From Clarkia xantiana subsp. parviflora (lineage: Eukaryota; Streptophyta; Magnoliopsida; Myrtales; Onagraceae): a stretch of DNA of 64,000 bases. Of the stretch, positions 48,285-58,984 are shown piece after piece; positions within the stretch are counted from its first letter, which is position 1, and every line of letters starts with the position of its first letter. Where the stretch lies: contig JAPTYO010000007.1 of the NCBI GenBank assembly GCA_036873135.1, positions 60,064,383 through 60,128,382 on the forward strand. The letters run 5' to 3'. Below the pieces are notes generated by a model. That model was not told where the DNA came from. It did no database searches and saw only the letters and a program-made list of their open reading frames with translations. Both the position numbers and the translations under genes were made by a program.

Positions 48285-49160
48285 CGCTGAGCTGAACAAG
48301 GGTTTAAAGCTAAATGGCGATAATTATGACGTCTGGAGCATTTAGATCCAGTATGTGCTTGAATTCGAAGAAACTCTGGAGGCCATAAACAATGTGATGA
48401 ATGAACCCAAAGCTGGGAACACGGCTCAGCATCGGAGTGCGCTTGCAGCCTACAATAACTGGAAAAAGGCAGATAACCTAGCTCGTATCACTTTGCTGAG
48501 TGCATTGGAGGATGATATTCTTACGGAGTTCAAGAACCATAAGAGGGCTAGGGACCTCCGGATCGCCTTGCAGGATAGGTTTGGTACCTACTCGACTGCA
48601 AGGATAAGGTCTTTGACCGTTAGGTTTGATTCCTAGAAGAAGCGTCCTGAGCACTCAATGAGGACGCATATCCGTCAAATGGGTAATATTATTTATGAGT
48701 TAAGTGGTGATGGTTATATGTTGACTAATGAGCAACAAGTCCAGGCTGTGATTCGTTCACTTCCAAGCTCTTGGGACCTTATGAAGACTACCCTCACCCA
48801 TAATACTCAGATTCGCACTCTGGAAGATGTTCGGAGGCATCTTGAGTTAAAGGAGGACCGCCTCCAAGCAACTAAGTCTTTGTCGGAGTTGCATATGGTA
48901 TCATCTTCTAAACCCAAAGGTGGGTTCAAGAGGAAGAGGGTAGAGAAAGTCCATGAGCAGGTTGGACCAAGCAAGAAACTTAAGGCTGAGAGTAAGCCCA
49001 AGCAGAAAAAGAAATTCCGTGTACGAGCTATTGCAAAGGTTAAATGCTTCAATTGTGGCCAGCGAGGCCACTTTTCGAAAGAATGCACTGAACCCAAGCG
49101 CCAGGTTTGTCTTGATTCTAAAACTAGTGAACTTAATGTCTCTAGTTCGGTTTTTCTATC
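48285..49160 (+). pseudogene. Copia gag, main part, cut from its start by element B
   Basis: This continues the frame from 20312. The UBN2-type Gag includes LKLNGDNYDVWSI, DNLARITLLSALEDDIL, SLPSSWDLMKTTL and the CCHC zinc knuckle CFNCGQRGHFSKEC. Gag forms the particle and binds the element RNA. Three amber stops lie in the gag-pro frame (48343-48345, 48634-48636 and 49219-49221), but there is no frameshift over 1.4 kb. The element is dead through these stops and the 28-kb insertion. Confidence 0.92.
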
Positions 49161-49776
49161 TGAATCTAATCCTTTGTGGATCGTTGACTCGGGGGCGACC
49201 GACCATATAGCTCGAGACTAGAATGCATATGTTGACTTCCGTCGGCTTCCTCATGGAACAAAATGGATATATGTCGGAAACAACACGCGTGTGGCTGTGT
49301 TAGGGATATGGAACTGCAAGTTAGTCATGCGTGACGGTCAAACCCTTTTGTTACACGACGACCTTTACGCTCCTCAAATCCGACGGAATGTTGTTTCAGT
49401 TTCTGCTTTGATGTTGTTAGGTTTTCGTTTATGTTTTCATGACAATGTTTTTACTTTGACCAAGGGGTCAACTTTGTATGGACAAGGTTTTATTTCTGGT
49501 GGTTTTATTATATTAGACTTGGATGTTTACGAAAATTTGAGTTCTTCGTTGATTACTTCCTCTCGCGGTCTTGGTAGCGATATGGATGTATGGCATGCTA
49601 GATTAGGTCATATTGGCCAACAGAGGATGCAACGGCTTGCGAATCAAAATTTGCTGCCAGGCATTCAACATGTGGAATTGTCTACGTGTGAATGTTGTCT
49701 AGCTGGTAAATCCGCCAGAAAGCCTTTTGGTAAGGCAACCAGAGCTGAATTTCCTCTTGAAAAGAGTCGCCACTAG
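49161..49776 (+). pseudogene. Copia protease and GAG-preintegrase region, truncated
   Basis: LWIVDSGATDHIARD is the aspartic protease active site of copia elements. Downstream, NVVSVSALMLLGF and DVWHARLGHIGQQRMQRLAN with CECCLAGKSARKPF are the GAG-preintegrase zinc finger just before integrase. The coding sequence stops being copia near 49757, where TCTTGAAAAGAGTCGCCAC begins an LTR fragment. The rest of pol and the 3' LTR are missing from the window. Confidence 0.9.
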
Positions 49777-50147
49777 TTAATTTATAAGGCTAACTAGAAT
49801 CCTAAATTACCTAGATAGATAACGAATTAAACACCTAAGCATATAATCAATCTGGGATCAGAAATTCGAGTTCAGGGGCACTATTACGAATTAAGAAAAA
49901 TTATTTTCCAATTACGCCCTTTCGGTACTTAATTAACCTATTTGCCAATTTTAAAATTTAAACATACTTTTATGATGAATTAACTTAATAATATCACAAT
50001 TAAACTAATTTTACGCTCTGATTATTATTAACGACAGAGTTAAACACTAAGAAAAACTATTAAGTACCTAAAATCCCTAATTAACCAAAGCTAAATCGAA
50101 ACTAAACTAACATGCTTAAAATATGATACAATTTAGTGATTACATAT
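49757..50147 (-). mobile_element. LTR fragment of the A/B/C-related family, left part
   Basis: On the minus strand it carries the conserved end module (TTCTGATC and CCGAAAGGGCGTAATT landmarks near 49850-49930), but the last ~60 bases of the LTR and the CCGACA end are missing. It continues beyond Tat2 at 60894. The junction with copia therefore reflects deletion or recombination, not a clean insertion. Confidence 0.7.
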
Positions 50148-50779
50148 TGTTGGATCACGGTTGGAACTCCGGCACGTTCTTGACGGAAGTCCAAACTCCT
50201 TTGCTCCAAGTAATCCTGCAAGAAGGGGATAGACCGGGCGGTGACCCAGAATCTCTCTCCGATGCTTAAATGAGTATCTCGATGTAGGCAAGCAAGTATG
50301 AAAGTATGAGTGTGTAAATCAGCGTATCTGAGTTCTGAGGTAACTCCTTCCTTTATTAGGGGAGGAGTTACCCCAGTTACCTGTCGAGGTAATTGCCGGG
50401 GGCAGTTAGCCAACGTTCCGTCTTTTCAGGCCACTCCCCCACTATGCTGATAGTGGGCGTGTTTCTCGGCCTCATCCTCTGGTGGCAAGTCCCGACGGAA
50501 GTCGGGGACTCCAGAGTTATCTCCTTTGTTCACCGCTCGGGGCCCCTCGTCATCGGGACAGGGCCAACATCCTCAGGGATTCAACATCGGGGCCTACTTA
50601 AAGGCATATCATCGGGGCCTACTCAAAGGCATCTCATCGGGAGCGTACAGCTCATATGTCGGGACCGACCTTGTCGGGACCCCTCACATTGGCCTTCTAG
50701 GCCTCTTTTGGAGCCCAGTGGGCCTACTTCACCGTTTACTCGTCGTTAATGGGCCTAACGGCTATATCGAAACCCATCA
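50148..50779 (-). repeat. Tat2: 3' LTR
   Basis: It is 632 bp, TGTTGGATCACG to CCCATCA on the plus strand. Just inside, GGGGGAAAA on the minus strand (50780-50788) is the polypurine tract. The TATA region seen in the partner LTR as TTTATATAGGGG reads TTTATTAGGGG here. Confidence 0.94.
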
Positions 50780-51130
50780 TTTTCCCCCAAGACATGAGGG
50801 AATTATAGTTCGTCGTGTCTTTCAACTCCGGACCTCCCGATATCGGCATCAAAGGCTTTTAACTTCGGACCTTCTAACTTCTGACGCGGATCTTCTCATC
50901 CATGATTCCCCGATATTCCGAGGATAACCACCGAATCCGAAAGGATTTCTCGGTTACTCAACTATTAAATGCAATGGGTGATGAAGCGACGGCTTGGGTA
51001 CCCGTGCCTTTTTTTTCTTTCTGAAAAAGCACTTTTTAGCCGTTTTGTCCCTAGCGCCTCAACGACTCAGGTTGAAGCGTTTCATCTTCAACGGTCCGGA
51101 TTGCAATGTCTCTTCAGCTATTTTCTCTTC

Positions 51131-51137
51131 TATAAAA
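51131..51137 (+). promoter_or_regulatory. TATA box of the Tat2 antisense gene
   Basis: CTTCTATAAAACCCC lies about 150 bases before the ATG at 51285 and matches the box found in Tat1 at the same relative place. Confidence 0.6.
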
Positions 51138-51284
51138 CCCCAAATCTTGGCACTATTCAGTTCTCCTCCACTGTTTCATCCTCTGCGATTTCAAAAGCTC
51201 AAGCTCTCCTTTCTGATTTCTGATCAGCACTCCGGCAACCAGGATCTCCGACCACCAGGATCATCTTTTCTTCCCCGATTCAAC

Positions 51285-54207
51285 ATGTCTGGTAAGATTT
51301 CTTCCTCTGATTCCGAAAAAACTGTTAGCATAGTTTTTCTTTTATCTCAATCAGTCTTACCCAGACTTTTCCAAAAATCAACTGTGCCTTTTCTTGCCAT
51401 GATCATTTTCCAGACGGTGATTCCAGTTCTGGGGGGAGAAAGCCCTTCAAGTTTGATTATGGTTATAATGAGATTTCGGAAACCGCCTACGATGCAGCTC
51501 TCCGGGAAGGATGTATTACTTCCACCTGGGAGCCTCGCTTCCCCTTTCCTCGCCCTCGCATCCCGGGCGACCCTGTGATCAATCGTCCCCGGGAAGGGGA
51601 GGTATTTGTCTCCGCCGGGCAAGTGTCGGCGGGATCCGATTCCCTTTCTGTGGGGATCTAGTCGAGATGTGTGAATATTACAAACCACATCCGACTACTT
51701 TTTCCCCCCACGCCATCCGTGTGTGGATTGCCTTCCATGTCCTTTGCCTCCGCCAACAGTGGACCTATAGCCTCCGACTTTTCCGGACCTTCTATGGAAT
51801 GAAGTGCAATGATGCCGGGGTCTGTGACTTCTACCCGCGGATGCCTAAATAGAGCAAGGCGCAGCTTTCCCGATATAGCTGGAATGGTGACACCTGGAAG
51901 GTCGCCAAAGGTTTGGGGCTTATCACTGACTCGGGGCCCGACAACAGTGGCTGGAAGAAGAATTACTTCTTCATTCGGAACAGCTCCATCCCGTGGCCCT
52001 GATGGGAGGTTGGGGCAGACCCTCCTCCCGCTTATTATATTTACTCCGAGGAGGATTTTCAGATTCTCCACTACATCCAACTCTATCGCTGGGGGGATTC
52101 CTTCGCTCCCCTCGATGCCAACTCCATCGGGGAGCGGGATCTGGTTCTGGCCGGGATCCGTCTCCTCGATGTTGCCTCCGGGGGTCAACTCTTCGACGGC
52201 CCCTCTAATTTCGTTCCTTGGGTAATATCCTAATCGCACCTTTGTTTTCGTCTTTGCAGCTAAGAAGGTATCATTGCTGACCAATATCATGCTTAAGAAG
52301 GCGGAGACCGATGCCGTCCAACGCCCCGCAAGGAAGAGGAAGTCCTCGAAGAGGGCCGCCTCCTCATCGGCACCTCCAACTGCGGAGGAGGTCAAGCGGG
52401 CCCGGGTGGAGAAGATGGAGAAGATCTTCAACACCCGGACTCCCGAAGAAGGTAAGCAGCTCCGATTAGCAATCCGATTATACAGGAGGCGTATTCCCGA
52501 GGAGTTAATCTCCTCTGATAAGAGAGCCAGGATCGAAGGGATCAACCGCATCCTGCAAGGAGAAACTCCCCGCATTCTTAAAGCGGGTTATTACAATTAT
52601 TACGGGAAGGACCAGTATCTCTCCCGTCGCGTAATTTGGTGTAAGGATCACGATCAACTTCCTGATTATCTTTCTGAAGCTTCTCGTCCTCCAGCTGCAG
52701 GTCAATCGGGAGCTGGAGCTTCAGCGGGGGTGCCACCCTCCGACGCCCGGGTCGGAGAGCCCCTCCTTTCACTTCCTGCCCCGAGAGGATCGGGGAGTGA
52801 AGATGCCCCGACAGACGGTCAGTTCCGTCAGGAGGTTGACCTGTACGTTTCTCACTCTTCTGAGGAGGCGAGCGAGGGTCAAGCCCTGATTCGTCGTCGG
52901 GGGGTGAGGCAGACCCCGTTGGAGCCGACTCCCGAGGGGCTGCTTCCATCCTCTCCGCCACAACAGCATTCGCCGATCTTGAGCCTGACTCCTGAAGGGA
53001 CGACTGGGTCTCACGGCGGCTCGGAGGCGCGCACCTCCGACACTCAGGTCATCCTTCCTCCTCTCCCCTTAGACGGGAGTTCCTATCAGCTTTACACCCC
53101 CGACCAGGCGGCGGCTCCCTGGACCCCGATCGAGTCATTGCAAGGGGTCCCTCTCCGTCGGGGTGATACACCACCGGAACTGGGTCTGCACCTGCTGGCA
53201 GGTTCAGTTCCGCAATCTTTAAAGCTTCCGCTTTCCTTGGCCCGGGAAGACATCCACACGGAAATTCGCGAAATGGCCATTCGTCGCGTGGAGGTAAGGC
53301 TTCCTGTTTTTACACTTAGTATATAAGGTAAAATATTGTCATGTACTAACCTCTTCCTTTCTTTTTCACAGGAAATGGCGGACCAACACCGCTCTTTCGA
53401 GTTCATCCTGGCCCTGGAGGAGGCCCTAGAGCAGGAGCGAGCCAAGGTGGCCCCCGAGGTCTTGTCCAAGCTCGAGGAGGATTTGGCTGCCTCCGAATCG
53501 TCGAGGGGCAAGCTTGTTAAGGAGCAGGCCCTCCTTAACCAGAAGACTCGGGACCTCCTAAGGCAGGTCCACGACTTCGAGCGGTTGCTGAAGCAGGAGC
53601 GACAAAAGCTCAAGGAAGAGCAACAGGGGCGCGCGGAGGATCGGGACAGGCTCGTCCTCGAGAAGAAGGCCCTTGAGGACATCAAGGCGGGACTAGAGGC
53701 TGAGAAGGTCCTTCTCACCAATCGGTCCCAACAGATGGAGCAGGAGGTCGCTGAGTTCCCCATCAAGCTGGCTGAGGCTGAGGCCAGGTCGGGAAGATTA
53801 TCGGGGCTCCGAGGATTTCAAAGTGGCTGCGGTGAGGTTCTGTAACGCGGAGATGGAGACCACCTTGCTCAATGCTGTCGAGGAGCTCCATCTGGAGTAT
53901 GGCAGTGCCATTGACTTCACCAAGTATCAGACTCTCGCCCCCTTCGGGGAGAGGTATTTCAGCATTTCAGAGGAGAGCAACGGGGCCAACAACCCCGAGG
54001 GGACTGCGGGTGCTGAAGGCATGGTGGAGCCTCCAAGTACAGACCTCCCGACAACTGATCCCCCGACCTTCGACCCTTCACTGGCCGACCTCCAAGGGTC
54101 CGATCCCTGCGGCTAGTCTTCCAGGATCTGATCCTCCGATCGCGGAGCCTTCTGCCACGGACCTCATGGACTCTGCTCCCCTCGATGCTGCCAAGGACCA
54201 AGCTTAA
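51285..54207 (+). pseudogene. Tat2 antisense spliced gene, broken copy
   Basis: Exon boundaries match Tat1: 51285-51291, 51414-52221, 52265-53293 and 53372-54207, all with GT-AG introns. Exon 2 has lost one base near 51633 and has stops near 51848 and 52000. Exon 3 (343 codons) is fully open and encodes a basic then Ser-Pro-Glu-rich segment. Exon 4 encodes a coiled coil (LALEEALEQERAKVA, LLKQERQKLKEEQQ), with frameshifts near 53798 and about 54100. Protein homology with Tat1 continues across the breaks to the last residues. Its role in the element life cycle is unknown. Confidence 0.8.
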
Positions 54208-54294
54208 TGCTTTATTTTCGAATCCTTGTAATTTCCTTCTTTTGTCGTGAACCTTTCAGGCCTTTATAATATTAATCCATTTTGGTTCCGATTG

Positions 54295-54575
54295 TCGCTG
54301 CACCACTTAAGGTGAATTAACCACGCCACTTAAGGCGATTTGATCATACCACTTAGAGTGATTCGATACGTCACTTAAGACATTTTACCCACACCACTTA
54401 AGGCGATTTAGCCACGCCACTTAAGGCGATTTAACCACACCCTTTAAGGCGATTTACCCACACCACTTAAGGCGATTTAATCACACCACTTAAGGCGATT
54501 TAACCACACCACTTAAGGAGATTTAATCACTCCACTTAAGGCGATTTAGCTACACCACTTAAGGCGATTTAACCG
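54295..54575 (-). repeat. Tat2: CACCACTTAAGGCGATTTAA tandem repeat
   Basis: About eleven units of 24 bases carry the core CACCACTTAAGGCGATTTAAC. They lie between the pol stop (54665) and the antisense gene stop (54207). It is the counterpart of 31996-32505 in Tat1. Confidence 0.92.
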
Positions 54576-54664
54576 GAAGCAATCTCTTTATTCATTGATG
54601 GCTCAAAACCTGTTTATATCAAATCAAAACAATAAACAACTTGCACCACTAAAGGCGAATAATA

Positions 54665-57600
54665 TCAGACATGACATTTCTTCAAGTGTTCACCACTGAT
54701 AGAATGCTTTAACACATTGCCATCGAGGTCTTCCAACTTATACGCATTTCGAGTTGGCATCCCCACGACCTTATAAGGTCCTTCCCATTTTGGTGACATC
54801 TTGTTGATCCGATCCAAAAGGGTAAATTCGTTCCGACGCCAGACCAATTCCCTGACAAAGAACTGTCGAGACTTGACTCGTCGATTGTAATATCGGGCCG
54901 TTGCCAAGTGCATCCGAGCCTGGGCCCCCTCGGCATTCCGCCTCTTCTCTTCGACCAAGTCCAAGTCCAGACGCCTCATTTCATCATTTGACAGAGGTTC
55001 ATAGTACCTCGTCCGATGGGATGCCACAGCTATTTCAACGGGAGCAACTGTTTCCGTGCCATAAACAAGGCCAAACGAAGTCTCCCCAGTCGATCGTTTG
55101 GGTGTTGTTCTAACAGCCCAGGGCACGTTTTCCAGTTCGTCCAGCCATTTTCCCATCAAGGCGTGGACCCTCTTCTTCAGGCCATCCATCTCGATCTTGT
55201 TGGCTGACTCCACCTGTCCATTTGTTTGAGCATGATGGACAGAGGCTGTCCGATTCTCAATTTTCAGTTCCTCCAGGTACTCCTTCCACTGGGCCCCGTT
55301 AAACGAAGGGCCGTTATCACTGATCAACACCTTAGGGATCCCGTATCTGGATATGATATGGGTCTGGAGGAATTCGAGGATGTGAATTCGCGTTGTCTTG
55401 GCCAATGCCTTAGCTTCTATCCACTTCGAGAAATAATCAATAGCCACAATCAAATATCGGCACTGACCTTTTGCAAATGGAAGGGGTCCCACCAAATTGA
55501 TTCTCCATTGCGTGAAGGGCCAAGCACTCTTGATGGACGTCAGATCAGCAGCGGGGGCCACGATATTCGGGGCGTACCTCTGGCAGGCGTCACAGGACCG
55601 GACTAGCATCGTTGCCTCTTTGTTCATCGAGGGCCAGTAATAGCCCAGGTTTAGCACTTTCCTCACAATAGATCGGGTGCCTTCGTGACAAGCCGAGTAT
55701 CCTTCGTGCACCTCCCTAAGGATCTGATCTGTGTCGGGCTCAGCCACACATTTCAGGTAAGGAGTTAAATACCCCTTTTTATACAGCTTATTGTCCACCA
55801 TCACATAATTGACCGCGATTCGGCGTAATTTACCGGCTGCTAATTCATCATCTGGGACTGCCCCCGTAGTCAGGTACGCGGCTATCGGGGTTAACCAAGT
55901 GGGCTCCTCCGATCCGGTCTCGATGGCACATACCTCTGGTTGATCGGTGGTTGACAGAATCACCTTCTCCAAGAAGTGCACCTTCCGACTTTCATCGAGG
56001 GGTGCCCCCAAGGAGAACTTGCTCAAGGCATCTGCTTCCACATTATCCTCCCTCGGGATCGCCTCAATATCGAAGCTCTTGAATCTCTCCTTCAAGGTTT
56101 GCACCTCACGAAGGTGCTTTTTCATCATTGGGCTCTTTGCTTCGTATCGCCCTTGGACTTGGTTCACAATCAGGCTAGCATCACACTTCACCTTTAAGTG
56201 ACCAACTCCCGTTCCTTTGGCAATCTTGAGGCCGGTGATGAGAGCCTCATATTCAGCTTCATTGTTGGTGGCCCTAAACGTCAAGTCCAAGGCATATCGA
56301 AGGGGCTCACCTCCACCTAGCGGTATCAGTACGAACCCTGCTCCCGATCCTTCTGAACTTGAGGAGCCATCGGTATACATCTCCCAAGTGTCTTCGTCAT
56401 TGGGCTGTTCTGACTGCTCTGCCCTCGGGACTTCCATGGTTGCCCCCTCTACAGGACCCGCTTCTTCTAGATCGGGGGCTGTAGACTCTGCTATGAAATC
56501 TGCCAACGCCTGGCCCTTAATAGCCGTTCTCGGAGCAAAGTGAATGCAGAACTCACTAAGCTGGACTGCCCATTTCACTAATCTCCTCGACGAATCAGGT
56601 CGGTTCAAAAAATGTTTCAAGGGCTGATTCGTCAAAACAGTAATCTCATGTGCATGGAAATAAGGTCTCAGCTTCCGAGCAGTAACAATCAACGCATAAA
56701 GATACTTCTCAACGGCGGGATAATTCATTTCAAACTTGGCGAGTGCCTTGCTTACGTAATAGACGGGGACTTGGTTACCCTCTTCGACTTTCACTAAGAC
56801 AGAGCTAACAGCGAATTCAGAAACAGCCAAATACAGATAGAGTGGCTCACCTGGGATGGGCTTCGCCAACGGCGGGAGGGTGCGGAGGTGCTGCTTGAGT
56901 GCGTGGAACGCCTCTTCGCACCTGGCAGTCCACTCAAACTTCTTGTTGGCCCTCAGCACTTCAAAGAACGGCATGGATCCTTCACTTTCCTTGGACAGGA
57001 AGCGATTCATCGCGGCCAATCGGCCATTCAGCACCTGCACCTCCCGATGGTTCGTCGGGGACTTCATCTCCTCGATCGCCTTCAGCTTTTCAGGGTTTAC
57101 CTCGATTCCCCTCTGGCTCACCATGAAGCCCAGAAACTTCCCTGAGTGTACTCCAAAGGCACACTTGGTCGGGTTCAAGCGAACTTGATGATGCCTCATC
57201 CGCTCAAACGCCGTGGCCAAGTTGTGAACATGATCCTCGGCCTGTCGGGACTTCACCAGCATATCGTCCACATAGGCCTCCATCGTTTTCCCAAGCATAT
57301 CCCCGAACAGCTTGTTCACCATCCTCTGATAAGTTGCACCGGCATTGATCAGTCCAAAGGGCATGACATCATAGTGATAGATGTCGCTATCAGCATAAAA
57401 GGCGGTATGGGGGGCGTCCTCCTTGGACATCTTGATCTGATTGTAGCTGGAGTAGGCATCCATAAAGCTCAGCAACTCATGTCCCGATGTGGCATCCACC
57501 AGCTGGTCGATCCTCGGGAGCGGATAGCAATCCTTCGGGCATGCTTTGTTCAGGTCGCGGAAATCAACACACATCCGCCACTTGCCATTGCTCTTCTTCA

Positions 57601-57793
57601 CCAGGACTGGGTTGGCGACCCATGTCTGGAATCGGAGCCCATTAATAAATCCAGCATCGAGCAATCTGCCCACCTCTTGCTGGATCGCGATCTTCTTGTC
57701 GGCACCCATCGGGCGCCTTCTCTGTGTAATCGGCTTGATCGCGGGGTCAATCTTCAGCTCATGAGTAATCACATCGGGGCTGATTCCTGGCAT
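54665..57793 (-). CDS. Tat2 pol: reverse transcriptase, two RNases H, integrase
   Basis: The 1042-residue frame is uninterrupted. The reverse transcriptase has VDFRDLNKACPKDCYPLP and the catalytic YVDD at residues 174-177. The first RNase H (about 300-440) reads YLAVSEFAVSS with Ala for the catalytic Asp. The archaeal-type RNase H (about 470-595) has YTDGSSSS, NNEAEYEAL, KCDASLIV and VEADALSK. Integrase has the HHCC finger (HEGYSACH, then CDAC, about 696-738) and the DDE triad at about D786, D826 and E862. No chromodomain follows. The listed start is only the first in-frame start codon after a TAG at 57830; the true polyprotein starts in gag. Confidence 0.96.
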   Translation of the reverse strand: MPGISPDVITHELKIDPAIKPITQRRRPMGADKKIAIQQEVGRLLDAGFINGLRFQTWVANPVLVKKSNGKWRMCVDFRDLNKACPKDCYPLPRIDQLVDATSGHELLSFMDAYSSYNQIKMSKEDAPHTAFYADSDIYHYDVMPFGLINAGATYQRMVNKLFGDMLGKTMEAYVDDMLVKSRQAEDHVHNLATAFERMRHHQVRLNPTKCAFGVHSGKFLGFMVSQRGIEVNPEKLKAIEEMKSPTNHREVQVLNGRLAAMNRFLSKESEGSMPFFEVLRANKKFEWTARCEEAFHALKQHLRTLPPLAKPIPGEPLYLYLAVSEFAVSSVLVKVEEGNQVPVYYVSKALAKFEMNYPAVEKYLYALIVTARKLRPYFHAHEITVLTNQPLKHFLNRPDSSRRLVKWAVQLSEFCIHFAPRTAIKGQALADFIAESTAPDLEEAGPVEGATMEVPRAEQSEQPNDEDTWEMYTDGSSSSEGSGAGFVLIPLGGGEPLRYALDLTFRATNNEAEYEALITGLKIAKGTGVGHLKVKCDASLIVNQVQGRYEAKSPMMKKHLREVQTLKERFKSFDIEAIPREDNVEADALSKFSLGAPLDESRKVHFLEKVILSTTDQPEVCAIETGSEEPTWLTPIAAYLTTGAVPDDELAAGKLRRIAVNYVMVDNKLYKKGYLTPYLKCVAEPDTDQILREVHEGYSACHEGTRSIVRKVLNLGYYWPSMNKEATMLVRSCDACQRYAPNIVAPAADLTSIKSAWPFTQWRINLVGPLPFAKGQCRYLIVAIDYFSKWIEAKALAKTTRIHILEFLQTHIISRYGIPKVLISDNGPSFNGAQWKEYLEELKIENRTASVHHAQTNGQVESANKIEMDGLKKRVHALMGKWLDELENVPWAVRTTPKRSTGETSFGLVYGTETVAPVEIAVASHRTRYYEPLSNDEMRRLDLDLVEEKRRNAEGAQARMHLATARYYNRRVKSRQFFVRELVWRRNEFTLLDRINKMSPKWEGPYKVVGMPTRNAYKLEDLDGNVLKHSISGEHLKKCHV

Positions 57794-57829
57794 GTCACTC
57801 GGGGACCAGGCAAACAGCTCCTTGAACTT

Positions 57830-58939
57830 CTACAACAGATCAATCAATTCTTGGGCCGTCTCCTCAGTCAGAGCGGACCCAATTTTCACCTTCCTCTGAG
57901 GTCCATCAATCTCGACCTCCTTCAAATCCTCCATCGGGACGGGACGCCCAAACTCCTCTCGGGGATCAGCATCAGTCTGGAAAATAGTCATAGCCTCCCG
58001 ATTCCTTCTTCGAGTGGCATTGACACAGCACTTCCTGGAGGCCACCTGATCGCCCTGGACCTCCCCGACTCCGTGGTCGGTCGGAAACTTCATCTTCTGA
58101 TGGACAGTTGAGGCAATTGCCCCCAACAGGTTGATGGTGGTCCTCCCGATAATTGCATTGTAGGTCCCCGCAGACTCGACCACCACGAACTCCACGTCCC
58201 TCTTCTCCGACTTCCAACCACTACCGAACTCGACCGGTAAGGTAATCATCCCCACCGGGTAAGAGGTAGAGCCAGAAAATCCGACCATCGGGAAGTCCGC
58301 AGGCTTCAAGTCCTTCTTGGTTTTTCCCATGGCCTGCAGCGCATCCATGAACAAAATGTCGGAGGAGCTCCCTCCATCAATCAAGATTCGCTTCATCTCG
58401 TACCCATCCACGTTTAGGGTCACGACCAAAACATCATCGTGCGGGGTCTCCACACCTATCAGGTCCTCTGCTAAGAAGGGGATCACCATCTCTTCCTTCG
58501 GAGTCCAAGTTCGGGCCCTCTTGCCCAGCACCACAGCAATAGGAATTCTAGAAGCATAGACCTCCCGAGATGCCGTGGTATCACCTCCTGCAGCGAATCC
58601 CCCATGGATCACATTAATGGTCCCCCGCTTCTCTTTGCGAGCATTGGAAGACTCGGGCTTTTCCTTCTTCGGGGACCGATCGCGGGATCGGGAACGGGAC
58701 CGCGATCGGGACCGGGAACGGGATCGGCTCCGTCGTCCAGCCACAAATTCCTTGAGCTTCCCCTTCTGGATCAGCTTCTCAATCTCCTTCTTCAACTCCC
58801 GACAGTGGTTAGTATCGTGACCGCTGGCGCGATGAAAACGACAATAACGATCAGTGCGGGCTCCCATGAATTCTCCATCCTTCTTCGGGGGGTACCTAGT
58901 GATACCCTGTCGGTCCATCACTGCCAACACAGCACCCAT
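57830..58939 (-). pseudogene. Tat2 gag C-terminus and protease
   Basis: The frame starts at MGAVLAVMDRQG and holds the zinc-knuckle-like YCRFHRASGHDTNHC, an Arg-Ser run (58690-58735) and the protease site ILIDGGSSSDILFMDAL, then YNAIIGRTTIN. It is in the same frame as pol, from which only the TAG at 57830-57832 divides it (Tat1 has AGG). That stop is therefore a mutation, although suppression cannot be excluded. Another TAG at 58985 divides it from the upstream gag frame. Confidence 0.9.
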
Positions 58940-58984
58940 AGAGAAAATGAGAGGAGTGTAACGGTCCTCCCGTTTGTCCGACTT

